64,000 nucleotides of DNA from positions 25,987,192 through 26,051,191 of the forward strand of contig OX463781.1 of the NCBI GenBank assembly GCA_949825025.1, read 5' to 3'. Shown here piece by piece: positions 48,201 to 63,700 of the stretch; the first letter of the stretch is position 1, and each line of letters begins with the position of its first letter. Under the pieces are notes generated by a model. That model had not been told where the DNA came from. It did no database searches and saw only the letters and a list, made by a program, of their open reading frames with translations. Source of the stretch: Siphlonurus alternatus (Eukaryota > Arthropoda > Insecta > Ephemeroptera > Siphlonuridae). A program made the translations under genes and the position numbers.

Positions 48201-51037
48201 ATGTAGCTGCTTTTAATGAGCTTTGTCCTATTCTCCGTTACGTTGTTTACATAAATAATTATGATGTACATCCCGCGGGACAAACACGAACTTTACCCCC
48301 CTGGTCTGTTTGGGGGCGTTGTCAACTAGCCTATGAAGGTGAGATGAACTTGAACGATTTTGGTATGGATAGACATGTTGCACTTCTTACCTTCTCCAAA
48401 ATTGCAATTTTTTTATATCTTTTTCTCTTGGGACTGCAGCTTTAGAAAATTACGCCAGTAGTAAAGTTCATGTTGTACTGAACTTGTACTGTTCATGCAC
48501 ATGCTTAATGCGTCGAATTGAAATAACTATTTTCAAAAATCTTCTATTTCCATTTCCAATAAAGCTCCCAGTTTTACTAGTAAAAATAGTCCTTAATGAA
48601 ATGATCAAAAAGCTACTTTTGAAATTAGTGAACACATGATATGCTTTTGCGGCTTGAAAAAATCAAAATACAGATGAGATTATTCAAAATTCTTACTAGT
48701 GTATATAGAAAAATTTTCATTACGACAAAAACACATGCTTTGTTTCAACGAAAGCAATAGTCCAATGGAGGAGGTTGAATAAAACAAACCATGCTCTTAC
48801 ATTAGCTAATATTAATGTACTGGTGAATTTAAATTAAAATTCAAAGTTGATTTTGATATAGATGAAAATTGAAAGCAGAACTAATGCGGCATTTTTTTAT
48901 TTTTTTATATTAAATTAATTCTTTTAACATGTCATGCAGTTGACTACATTATTATATATCATGCAAATTGCTAAAGAGACAAAAAAAGTAGTCATCGCGA
49001 ACTTGCTGTGCTTTTTGGACCTTAAATGTTCTATATCATTAACCGACCGGAGCAATTGTATTTCGCTCGCCTCGTGTTATGAGAAATGCGAAATATTTTT
49101 AAGGATGCGAAGAAACAAATGTCGCAACTCCAATCTAGCTGGTCACACCATCTATTCGTTAACTCATCTGTTCACGGTAGGAAGGTTCCAGGAACTCATG
49201 CAAGGGTAACATTTATTAATTATTATGTTGAGTTATTTAGAAACAAATTCCAGAGCTGAGTATATCATCAAGTACATAACGAAGTATAGGGCTGTTAATT
49301 TAAATATATATCATGCCATGCACCATGTACTAAATAATTAGTGTGACTAAATATAATTTTGGAGTTCAAAGTAATCGTGTTAAATCTACTGCAATATTAT
49401 TATATATGCATATATAATGTGAATATTATTATTATTATTATTATGTAAAGGTAACATGATGTAAATATATATTATAATTAAGTTTTATTCTATATGGCCT
49501 AGTTATCCATGTTTGTATGATGCAGCAAGATGCATAATTATAATTTATTATAAGATTAAATACAAAAGCAAACATTTTTTTCTGCAATTTTGCTCGTTTT
49601 GTGTGAACTTGTTTTATACTTCATGCTGTCTCTTTCAGAGAGAGTGGAGCGCGATGACTGCTCATTATTCTGTGCTTGTCGCCACCACATTATCACTGCC
49701 AGAATGCACTGCCACCGCCTCCGCCTAGCTGCTAATCTGCATGGCGTATTGTAGTCATAACACACCACGGCGGCGGGCGGAGAATACCTAACGAGCGAGA
49801 CAAAACTTTCAATTACACTTGTTCCGTCAGTATTGTTTATCACGTGCACAAAATTAATTGTGTTTTGTACTTGACGCTGAAACTTTGGGAATGTGTTCGT
49901 TATAGAATATGAAACACAATCAGAATCCAAAATGACGCATAGTTCTCTATATGTATGGATTTATTATATATATTGTTGTTTCTGGTTAATACAATTATGC
50001 AAATGATGAATGTAAATTTTAAAATGTACTTCTAAATGAATTTTCAGTCACACACAATATTTGAATATTATATGTAATATAATAAAATAATAAAAAAAAT
50101 TAAAAAAAGTTTTAATTTTTTATGCACAAATTATTTAAAAATTAAAAAATAAAAAAGTATTTGATAAGTTATATAGATAAAATCATAAAATTTATTTACC
50201 CCTTAGGTTAAACAAATTAGAGAATGAGAATTTTTTTTTACCGTTCAAAATTGTATTAAAATAACAAAGTTTATGAGGATATGATAAAAATAAGACGTCT
50301 ACTCTTTCTTTAAAAGTAATAAAAATATATTTTCATGATATAAGATCAATATTGATTCTAGTTGCTTGTTTTATTTATTTATTTATTTATTTTTTTAGTA
50401 TAACTGAAATGATAATTACACACGAATGCTCTAAATCGCTGTGACAGACAAGGATGCTATGACAAGCAATCATAATAAAGAAAAATATATCTTGCTGAAG
50501 TTGAAGATGAAGGAAAAAGATGGTTCAAGGGAGGAGGTTTGAGAACTCAGTGTTGCAAAAATGATTGGATTGAGTTGATGTGGCGGAAAAGTATGAGAGA
50601 GGGAAAGAGAAAGAACTTCCTGACGTAAAGATTTTGGTCCACCCTGCTGCTGGCTGAGGAATAAAACTTGCAAATTCCTAGTGCCGAGAATAACGGGAAT
50701 GAGAAAGAAATAATCCAACGATGAAGCCAAGACGGCGGAAATTTGGATCAGGAGAAGATTTCAACATCTTGCTTCATTGCCAGGAAAAGCAACAAAACCG
50801 GAAAAATAAAATAATTGCCGGGTTGTGAAGTCCTTCTTCTGTTCCGTCCTGTCTCAGCTTGGTATGCCTCCAAGAATAATAGAAATACTTGCTGAGAAGA
50901 GAGCTCTTGTAATTATTCTCTGCAAAGCTACTCTTGGCTTCTAAGTAGAAAATTAATCAGAAAAACAGAAAAAGCAAAAGGAGTAGAAAGGGGAAAGTAA
51001 AAGAAAGTGAAGTGAAAGATATGAGAGTGGGTGGAAA

Positions 51038-53918
<2,881 letters not shown>

Positions 53919-54004
<86 letters not shown>
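53919..54004. repeat. (CT)n microsatellite
   Basis: About 43 CT units. Confidence 0.98.
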
Positions 54005-54006
<2 letters not shown>

Positions 54007-55284
54007 CCTCCCTTCTTCTCTCTTACTTTTTTTCAATTAAATAAATTTACAACTCAAGAAATTAACTTAGTTCTGGCACAGAAAATTAAGGGTACTAAAA
54101 AGACCAGATGTTTCTTTTATAGCTGTGACCTTTTATAACGTGCAGTTAACTTCATGTAATTATTATTTAGTGAGCTTCAAGTTCTCAATACGCTTCATTA
54201 GCTGAATTTATAAACTTTCTTCAGCATCCTTCTTCCTCGCTGTGGTATAATAAGCACAACTTATAATAAGATCTTGTATATTATATAAAGAACCTCATAT
54301 AAACGTGTCCAAAATTAATTAATCGTGTTTTTTAGATGTTCATCATAAAAGCTTAAAATAACTCGAAAGATCTGTCTTTAAATGTCAGATCGTTGTATGT
54401 ATATTTATATGACATGTTATTTTATATCATCTTGTAAATAAATTCTTTCACGTATAGTCTGCTACATTGCAATATATATTATATATAATATTATATGCTA
54501 TTTTAATGTATAATATGATGCTGTGATTAATTTATTGTAATAAATTTATTATATTTCACACGGAAACAATCAAACATAATAATTATGTTACAGGACAAAA
54601 GTAGAAGTTTCATTTAATTAATTCAATTGAAAAAAATGAAAAAAAAGGCGTTTAATTTGGCAATATTTAAGGATGTGACGATTTGAAAATTTGAAACTTC
54701 TGGCAAAAGGAAAAGGCAAGGTAACTTATAGTCTAAAAAAAAAAATAATAATTAGATGAGATATAAGCTCAACTCAATCTATCATCTGCGATGTCCTTTA
54801 ATATTTCACAGTGTTCACTTTTACGGGTTTTTTTAGATGATTATAAATATTTAAACGCATATACCATTCAATTTATTAAATTAAAAAAGTAATAATAAAG
54901 TAATTATGAATTTAAAACTGAAACTAACTGTAAGTGTATTAAATTGGTTTGAATTTGAAGGCTATACATATTACATTCATACATTATATGAATTAAAATG
55001 GAAGTGTATATTTTTTTAGTATTATACAGTATAGGAATAGGATTTTAAAAATGAAAAGTTTATTTTTTATTTTTTTAAACTGTTTGTTTATCCTGACAAA
55101 AACACATACGCAAACACAACATATATATATTTAACAGTGTCATGCACACCACCATGCAGTTACTTTGTGAACCTAACTTGTTTGTTATTTTGCTACCACT
55201 ATTGTACAAAACATATTTACAATACAAAAATGATTTGATGATTCAGGGCACATTTTAGACTGAGATTCGCCGGTCATAAACAAA

Positions 55285-55428
<144 letters not shown>

Positions 55429-56065
55429 GTATTTGCATTCCACCACCGGTGCTGGAAATATGATGTCACAAAACCACAGGAGTAAAAGTAAATATTCCAA
55501 AATGAAAACCTACAAGTTTGTATAATCAAATAAAAAAATATATATACTTAAAAAAATAATTCAACAGGCACCAATTTTATTTACCGCATTGATACTAAAA
55601 AATAAAATAAAAATCAAATAAAAAATATTCTTGTTGTGTTGAAATAATATAACATTGATTATGCAGTATTGATTATACTTTACAATTAAATTAACTTTAA
55701 CTTTAAATTACAATTAACTTTTATTATTAATATTAAACTTTTCTTAATTACTTTAATGTAATTTTTAAAATTAAATAAAACTCTAAATTATTAAATTTGA
55801 CTTTTTTTATAATTTATTTGCAACTATTTTTAAAAATGAATTATAATGCATGATTAATTTATCAAAGGAAATTAATTGCCCATAATAACAGTGCAATAAT
55901 TGCAAGCTTAAAACAATATTCCAAATTGATTTTGAATAAAAATAGGTGGATAATTCTAATTAAAACAAAAGTAATTATGCATTTTTATTTTTGTATCATG
56001 TGTGAGTGACGAAAGATAATCTTATGCCACAGATTGAACGTGTACCATTTTCCTCAACCAATATT

Positions 56066-56094
56066 AGGGGAAGGGGGGGGGAGGGGGGGAGAGG
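56066..56094 (+). other. potential G-quadruplex tract
   Basis: GGGG, then about nine G, then about seven G, then GG, separated by one to three A or AGA. It fits the four-G-run pattern loosely. A similar tract is at 38512-38532. Confidence 0.45.
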
Positions 56095-57665
56095 AGATGC
56101 GAAAAATGATTTTTTTCCTATATTTTTTTTAACATAATCAATTTATTGATCGTCTTAAAAAATGAGGAAAAAGGAAACAAATATTACACAAAAGAAAGAA
56201 AAGCACTAATAAGATTTTTGATGTATTAAAGCGATCAAAAGAGTCTCTTTTGAAGAAAATTGCCTGAATTGGACTTAATCTTTTGAACCTTTAAATATGA
56301 AATTTTTGATATTAATTTGAAAAGTTTTTTATTGCATTAGTTAACATTTTCTTTTTTCTTTTTTAGATATTATATTTTACAGACATTTTTTCTTAACAAT
56401 AAAAGTTTTTTTTATTAAAATTTAATTTCCTTTAAATAAAAAGATTTTCTTTAAATATTTATATTTTAAAAATAATCTCACTTGAGTATATAATATATTT
56501 AAAAGTATGTAGACAGTTTTAATATTAATTTTATTTTTATATTAATTTTATTTTTATATTAATATTATAATATTTACAACACACAGTCAACAATATTCTG
56601 AATATTCACATTAAAAATAATAAAATTTCATTTTTATATTATTTTGATGATATTATTTTTTTAATTTTTTAACAGTTCCTCAGTCATTAATTTAAATAAT
56701 AATATTTTGCACTCGAGTCTTAAACATTTCACACTAAACACTCACCAAGTCGTACAGCAACAATACTTAACCCGGTTTTTTGATTGCACACAACAAATTT
56801 CTTCGTAGCGTAACGTACAAGTTTGTAATCAAAACAAATGACTTCATACTTGTAATTAAGGGGGAAAAAAGAAAAAAAAAATTAAATTTATTTTTTAATT
56901 GCTGACATTCCAATTATTAAAAGGAAACCAAGCTAAATGATCAAAACCTTCTTGCAAGGAAGTAATATATAAAAATAAATTATATTAATTTTTACATTTT
57001 TCTCTTAAATTTCTTCCCTTGATTCATGTAAGACAAAGTGATACATTCAATACTTTACATATAATAGATAATTATCATGCGGGAAACTTTCGATTGTCCT
57101 ACTGTGTTATACACTTCTACATATGGAAATATTATTCATATCAAGTGTTCAGGTGTCACTTCAGTTCTTGTCACAAATTGCTGCTTTACACTCGTCATTG
57201 GGAAGGAGACAGTGTGTGGATGGTAGCTCTCAATTAAACAATTAACATTTTTGTATCTTAATTGGAATATGCTTTACCTAGTAATGGCATGACTCAAAGG
57301 GGAATAAAATCAATGTATCTAGTTTCTGAATTCGTATAGACGTGTGGAATTTATTTAATTGCATTTTCAATGTATTTTGTTTTAAATATAACATCGAAAT
57401 TTATTATGATTAATTTTAATAAATGAGCATTTTAAAACTTTATGATATTATTTGAAAAACTTTGAAGAACAAACAATTAAGTTTTGTAAAAATATTATAT
57501 TGAACTTGCAATCAGCACAGAGCAGCATTGAAAATGCAATGCATGGAATTAGGGATATACACTCTCTTTGTGAGTTAAAAAATGCTTTTCCACGAAGCGA
57601 TGTCTAGCGGGACTTGGCGGGGTGGGAAAAGCGCACTTGTTTTTCATTATCGTATGTTGGCCGTA

Positions 57666-57839
57666 TTAACGATTAAATCTCTTCTCGCGCACCTTAAACA
57701 AGTATTTGACTATACTCACTTTAAACCCCAATAGAAGAAGTACAAGAGCGTACCACACAGCATAATATTTTCTCCTGCCCTTAGAGCATTTAAGATCGTG
57801 ACGTACTTTCTTAAGCTCATGCCACTCGTCTCTGCTAGA
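57666..57839 (-). other. 57-codon open frame with hydrophobic stretch, behind the copied hig stop
   Basis: Read from 57839 on the minus strand, shifted one base relative to the CCP frame, the sequence is open for 57 codons to TAA at 57668-57666. It contains basic residues, then AVWYALVLLLLGF, a stretch long enough to be membrane-spanning, then more basic residues. An acceptor-like TCTAGCAG and a donor-like GTGAGT flank part of it. Another frame over the same DNA is also open for more than 35 codons, so chance is a real alternative. No homologous stretch follows the + strand stop at 41384. Confidence 0.25.
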
Positions 57840-58034
57840 CGTCGCTGTAGCTGAGGCAGGCGGGCACTTGCTCGGACCACGAGCCGTCAGCCCGGCACGT
57901 GGGCCTCGCAGTCTCGCGCACCACGAAGCCCGCGCTGCACGTCACCTTCACGTGGTCGCCCGGCTCGTAGTAAAACTTGAGGGGAGCGATGCGGCCGTGC
58001 GGGGGGTCACCGGGGTACGGACATCGTGCCTTGC
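57835..58034 (-). CDS. second, inverted copy of the hig terminal exon (CCP 6)
   Basis: The same 200 bp as hig exon 9 on the opposite strand: phase-1 acceptor TTGTTGCAG, 66 identical residues ([10 protein letters not shown] ... ACLSYSDV) and a stop (TAG, 57837-57835, instead of TAA). The differences found are GGC/GGT at Gly485, TTT/TTC at Phe513 and the stop codon. Identity begins about nine bases before the exon and ends three bases after the stop. No other hig exon is visible on the minus strand up to 64000, so this is either the 3' end of a convergent hig paralogue starting beyond the window, a stranded exon copy, or an assembly artefact. The + strand frame through it is a shadow. Confidence 0.8.
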
Positions 58035-58442
58035 CTGCAACAATTGGGGAAAAATATGTTTAATTTTAAAGAACAGCATTTTTTTGCTCAAAATTTTGTT
58101 AAATTTATTGAAAGAACATACACTACATTTACATGATGGTATTTAATACGGATTCGTTGACGACGGATAATGTTATTCTTATGAGACGTCTTTAACGGAT
58201 ACATATTAAACACCGTCATGTAAACGTAGTGATAGAGAATTCACTGCAGGTAATCTTGAACAGCTAAATGTTAGACTAAAATATATGAATTATTTATTGT
58301 GATCTTGTTTTGAAATATGTTAGCTGCAGTTTATGAGTTGAAAAACAAAAACGATTTGGGAAAATTTCTGTAGATTTCAGATTTATGAAGAAAATAAATG
58401 AAATGTTGAAATTGTAATAATTTTTTATATGCCTATAAAATA

Positions 58443-58780
58443 AGTGGCGCAGTGCGCTTGACCGGGTCTCGTCAGATCACCGAAGTCAAGCAACGCCGCG
58501 CGTGGTTAGTAGTTGGATGGGTGACCATTTTCAACAAAAACCACGTTTCCCACCCAGGGGTAAAACGTTGCGCTTTTCCACTATGTGGTTCCCCTGGCTT
58601 TGGACCATTGCACTTTCGGTTCATTGACAAAAGCTGTAGCGTCCATCCTGGCTGAGGTTTCCACGTTTCCCTCAGCCGCAGGCAAATGCCGGGATGGATT
58701 TGCAAGGCCGTGGCCGTCCCCGTTCCAGAAGAGCCCGCGAAACGCTCAAGTTAGGGTTTCGGAAGGTTCGGGGTTTCAAG
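58443..58780 (+). mobile_element. 5S rRNA-headed SINE
   Basis: 58450-58531 resembles the 3' two thirds of 5S rRNA (GGTCTCGTCAGATCACCGAA, GGTTAGTAGTTGGATGGGTG), which carries the internal pol III promoter. A GC-rich body follows, with CAGGCAAATGCCGGGATGG and AAGGCCGTGGCCG, resembling the 3' body of the tRNA-headed SINE at 15225. It is not a functional 5S gene because the 5' part and terminator are missing. The 3' end near 58780 is approximate. Confidence 0.8.
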
Positions 58781-59251
58781 TAGTATGTATTTAGTAAATA
58801 GAAGTACCCAATAGGGTTTAATTAAAAATTAAAAAAAATAAATGTTTTTTAATTTAAGTTGTTGATTGCGGTTATAACATGTTCTTTCATTGGCACAAAT
58901 AAGCCTATGTACTTATTTTAATAGGCTTTCTCTTCCGTCTCATAAATATTAAATAAAACAGTATTTTTTTTTCTGAAAAATGTTATATTATTATACATTA
59001 AAAAAATAATAAAAATAAATATACATTAAAATATGAGGGTTAAAAAAATGAATGCGACAAAAGACGTGAAAAAACACTTTGTCTCTAGGACATGCATTAC
59101 TCTCCATTTTTAAAAGCTATTATTACTGCCATTATGTGATAATATCAACATTAAGTGCCTGCTGAGGGCTTAAACTGTAGTTTGAGGAGGGACAGAGAGC
59201 GAAGGTTTCATAAAAATATCCTAACATACGGGTAGTCTATTTCACACTTAT

Positions 59252-59335
59252 ACTGCATACAGGAAATCAGGGAATACATTTACAAATATTTTGACTGCAT
59301 ACAGGAAATCAGGGAATACATTTACAAATATTTTG
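59252..59335. repeat. perfect 42-bp tandem duplication
   Basis: Two identical 42-bp units (59252-59293 and 59294-59335), each starting ACTGCATACAGG and ending AAATATTTTG. Exact identity suggests a recent duplication. Confidence 0.95.
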
Positions 59336-60153
59336 TTTTGGGCAAATTTATGTTTAATTTTGCACAAATAATCACAAACTTAATTTACTTAATTTAGTAC
59401 ATTTTAAAGACGAATAAACAGATTTTTTTTAAATAACCAATTAATTAATTAACTTCTAAATTATAAATGACATTGATTTATTCAAGATTGATTGGGTGAT
59501 ATTACTAGTATTAATTGGATCAAAATCACGTTTTGGATCGCAGCAGGGGAGAACTGCTGTTATAATAGGGTATAAAAGCTACTCTTCACACGTTATCCGA
59601 GCTATTGAGTTTACCCAATCTCATTGAATACCTTACATTATAAATTTACAAGAGAGTTAGCAGCAGCAGGAGGGTGACTATACACTACATGCTATGCAAG
59701 CACCAAGTTTGCTAATTTCACAAGTTACTCTGCACTTCTTGACTTAATAACATACAACTTAAAATGAGTTCTGGCATGCTTCAACGCATTCTCTCATGTA
59801 TGAAATGAGGAAAGTTTTGTTAATTTACTATAAATATTTAACAGTTCTATATATATAAATTGAAAGTCTAGAATGAATATTGTTAATATTGTATTATTTA
59901 CGGCTCAATACCGCATCAAAAAACTTGCAACTGTGCTAATTAAGGCAACTGCTAACCTTATTTTTTATGTGTTTGAAAATTTTATGGTGTTTTATTCTAT
60001 ACTATGTATAAATTTAATATCAAAGTTTAATAAATATTTATTCTGCAGTCAATCACTGACCTTTTACATTAGACCATAGACAGTATGTACCAAAGTACAT
60101 TGGAGATTGTTAATTTTCTCTCAGATGTATTCGACAGAGGGTCTAGAAAGTCT

Positions 60154-60225
60154 CAAGAGCAAAGTCAATAAGCTGCTGTGAGCTCCGAGGCAGGCTTTGT
60201 GCCACGTCGCAGCTCGTGCTAATTA
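60154..60225 (-). promoter_or_regulatory. inverted copy of the hig intron 8 conserved block
   Basis: The complement of 40573-40650: the same two segments with small indels between them. It lies about 2.1 kb upstream of the copied exon, against about 0.55 kb in the original, so the intervening DNA has expanded. Confidence 0.6.
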
Positions 60226-60465
60226 CACGTGGAGGGGGGCGTGGTCGAGTCAATATCAGCTGGAGATCAGAGGCCAGAAGCCAACCAGTTATCTTAGGCT
60301 AGATTGTTAGAGCCTTAGGCGATTCCAGCTGTGTAATGTATATATATCCTATAATATCACCAGTGCTCAGCATTTTAGAAAATCATTTGCAATAGTGAAG
60401 TCCGATTATTAGAGATTCCACTGACGGGAAAGAAAAATAAGAAAATATGTATATTCAATATATTT

Positions 60466-60590
60466 GGGCGCGATTCAAGAAGCAACTAGCCAGGTTTTTA
60501 ACCACGTTTAACTAGGTGGTTTAACACGTAAAACACGTATATAGTTAAACGTGGTTAGAAACCTGGCTAACTGCTTCGTGAATTGCAGTC
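60466..60590. mobile_element. 125-bp MITE, family A, second copy
   Basis: Starts GGGCGCGATTCAAGAAGC and ends GCTTCGTGAATTGCAGTC; inside, AGCCAGG and AACCACGTTTAACTA motifs are inverted, as in 6895-7048. Shorter by about 29 bp and with decayed ends. Confidence 0.88.
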
Positions 60591-61946
60591 AAAATTATAA
60601 ATTATATATTTTTATTAATTTTTTCAATGGTTAGTTACATAGTTACATTTTAACACTGTGTAAAAAGTGTAAATACATACTGAATTTAATTTAGTCATAA
60701 AGACATAGAGTATGAAATTATAATTCATAATATTTATATTTTATTCATCAATAAATATACTTTTTACTGATAAATGTACCGATTGCATGTCTGCCGTAAA
60801 GAAGTATCATAAAAGTGGAAAGAAAAATATAAAATAATAATAGTTGTTTATTGATTATCAGTGCAGAATAAAACACAGTACAACTCAATGGGTGACATGA
60901 AAAAGGATATCCCATTCACTAAAGTGTCCAGTCACCCACACACAAAAAAATAACAATAATAATCAGAAATTTCAAATGAAAAACTACTAATTCGTCAAAG
61001 TTACTAATTAAGTAACACATTCATAATAAGTCCAAATACTGTTTTTTTATAGATTCAGGTAGCGAGTTAAAAACAGAAAACAATATAGGGAAACAGAATG
61101 AAGGTAAGCATCTGAATAGCACTTATTAGGGGTAGTAAGAGTAACATTATCACCACGTAAACCATCCCTATGAGATAATAACCTTTTAAATATTTGAATA
61201 GTATTATAATGTTTTAGGAGAATGAAATATCAGAATACGATGGTACGCTTTTGGCATGTAAAAGTATTAAATTCAGGCAGTGCTTTTTTACGTTTTTTTT
61301 TTTTTTTTTTTCTTTAACACATTATTTTTTTATAGTAAGTGCTAAATTAATGTATGTGGCAACTCTGGTATAAATATTAATGTTACATTAATTTGAGTTA
61401 TAGTCCTTTGTTTTGCTTATTAAAATCATGAATGACGAGGTAACATGGAATAAAATTTGAAAGATTTCTAACTCATTTTACTTCAGCCATCCATAAATAT
61501 GACATTAACAAATAAGTTATTATTTTTACGGTCTAAATGTATATATATGGATTGTAATTTTTTGACAAAATTCATAACTTGCTTATGTTTAGCATAAAAA
61601 ATAAGCTGAATGTGACATTTATTTAAAAATTTCAAATTCTACGAGGGAATTTAAAATAAAAAAAAATAAATAAAAAAAGCACATAAGCAATTTTTTTTTT
61701 CTATCGTTTCATATAATACCTCCATACGACTTTATAAACAAACAAAAGCAGTGTACATAAACTGCGCGATCTATTTTAGATAAAAGAATGAGTTGCACAG
61801 TTACTCGTTCTGACTACAAATGGAACTCAAAACACATGGGGGACCATGAGTCGTAAAAACACAAGTGGTCGCCATGCAGGCAGTGAGATGTAGTGGCCGG
61901 GAATGGCGAGTTAGGCCCGGGAGACACACAGATATCTGGTGCTGCC

Positions 61947-61948
<2 letters not shown>

Positions 61949-62038
<90 letters not shown>
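61949..62038. repeat. (GA)n microsatellite
   Basis: About 45 GA units. On the minus strand it corresponds in position to the (CT)n tract of hig intron 8 (40174-40228). Confidence 0.98.
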
Positions 62039-62040
<2 letters not shown>

Positions 62041-62245
62041 CTCAGGAGCCACAAGGCAAAGTCGAGTGCTTAGACTTGTTGTGTCCCAAGGGAGCAGAGG
62101 TTCTATCTCCATCTCCGCGTCATTGTGGCTACCCTGTCTCTAAAACATTGTGTGTCGTATCGCAGAATCACAGCTGCTGTAAAAAAACAACTAAGCTGCA
62201 ATTTTCCCAAGATCCTCAGTGTATCAGTAATTTCTTACTGATATG

Positions 62246-62253
62246 TGACGTCA
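62246..62253. promoter_or_regulatory. CRE-like palindrome TGACGTCA
   Basis: Full octamer close to a hairpin-like CAGTAATTTCTTACTG (62225-62240) and a further GAACGTCAGTAA motif. Function is inference. Confidence 0.3.
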
Positions 62254-63426
62254 CTGAACGTCAGTAATGAACACAACTGTCAGCCTTAAGTCGATAAGAT
62301 ATACGAGACCTCAGAGACCAGAAAGATGCAGCAGGGTTCTGCAATGCTGCTTCTAAAGAAAGTTATTGTTTCCCAATAATCCGATAACGTTAAAAAAACT
62401 TTTTTAATCTTAAAATTTCCTCTTTTTTTGAAAATCACCCTTTATTTTATCAACCTTTTCAAATTTCAAACTATTGAAAAAGTTGTGAATGATATTAAAT
62501 TTCTTTAAACTTTTTGTGTAAATAATAGTTCAAAAAAGGGGAAATAATATGACAAAGTATTATCTTGGGATGCAGCATAACGAAATAAAGTTAAAAATTA
62601 TATTATTTGTACAATTAATTGAGTTATGACAGATGCCAACGCTACATTTTTGTGTACTTTCAAGACTCGTTTGTCATTTACTTAATTTGCCTTTATCCTG
62701 AAAGTTGCATCAAGAATAAAATGTCATTTTTTATATCAATTGTTCATTATTATCTCGTATGTGGGTATAATATAATTATACGCATAATATAAGAACTAAT
62801 AATACCTCACATTTAATCATTTTTAGATTTTTCAGAATACTATATGAATATTTAGATGCATAATAACATTATATTTTATCACAATCAATAAACTTCCATC
62901 ATCATTAGCTCCTGTTATGTATGCAACTTGTTGAGCAATACAACATGAAAGGATGCATACCCTTAGGCGCTTTGTGTAATAAAAATAATTTGCTAATTTA
63001 CTGTAACAAGAGTGCTCACCGTAATGAATGTATACATTACATTACTCATGTTTGTCAAGCATATCCAGTGACATCAACCGGTAAATAATGAGCAGCAACT
63101 TTCAGTGCAACTTTCAACACGCGTCTGTCAGCAAACTTGCATTTGTGTACTCGGTACAAAACAAAGTACAATGGTTGTAACAAACCATTGTTTATGTCAA
63201 CAATACATTATTTACAGAGCAGAAGACTTTGATTAAGTTGAAGAAATCTTTTATTTTAAAAAATCATCTGTTATGATTTTCTGAAGTGCAAACTTGATCA
63301 GCTAATCAGCATCCACTATAATATATAGACAGACTAGCAATCTTGATGCCAAAAGATTAAAATCTTATCGTTGGATTCATATTGTTATAATATGAAACTG
63401 TTGACATTACCTATATATACACATTA

Positions 63427-63700
63427 GAAGCGATTCACGAGAGAGATAACGAAGACGATACATTTTTTACTAAGCACGGTTAGTGACAGCAATGATGACA
63501 GCCGCGTTAATAACAATATTTGCTTATTCGATTAACTCTATACATAATGGCAGAGAGTGATAATGTATTTTAAAAAAAAATATTTATATAATCCTCATAA
63601 ATAAATAATTAATCCAATTCATGAATGAAAAAGTCTTATACCTACACAGAAGTCCGCATTTAGTGTGAGAAACTTTGTTAACTCTTTCGTGAATTGTGCC
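63427..63700. mobile_element. 274-bp MITE-like element sharing termini with family A
   Basis: Left AAGCGATTCACGAGAGAGAT and right AACTCTTTCGTGAATTGTGCC are inverse with about 17 of 21 matches. The core GCGATTCACGA is the same as in family A, but the interior is different. ATTA lies near both outer edges and may be a target-site duplication. Confidence 0.6.

Noticed and set aside
57868..58146. A + strand 92-codon frame over the copied exon (like the minus frame at 41154-41441)
   Set aside because: Antisense of the CCP-coding strand; the minus reading keeps splice site, cysteines and stop.
58450..58531. A 5S rRNA gene
   Set aside because: Only the 3' part matches, it is mutated, and it continues into a SINE body.
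59571..59578. TATAAAAG as a core promoter
   Set aside because: An isolated TATA-like octamer is expected in AT-rich DNA, and no gene follows.
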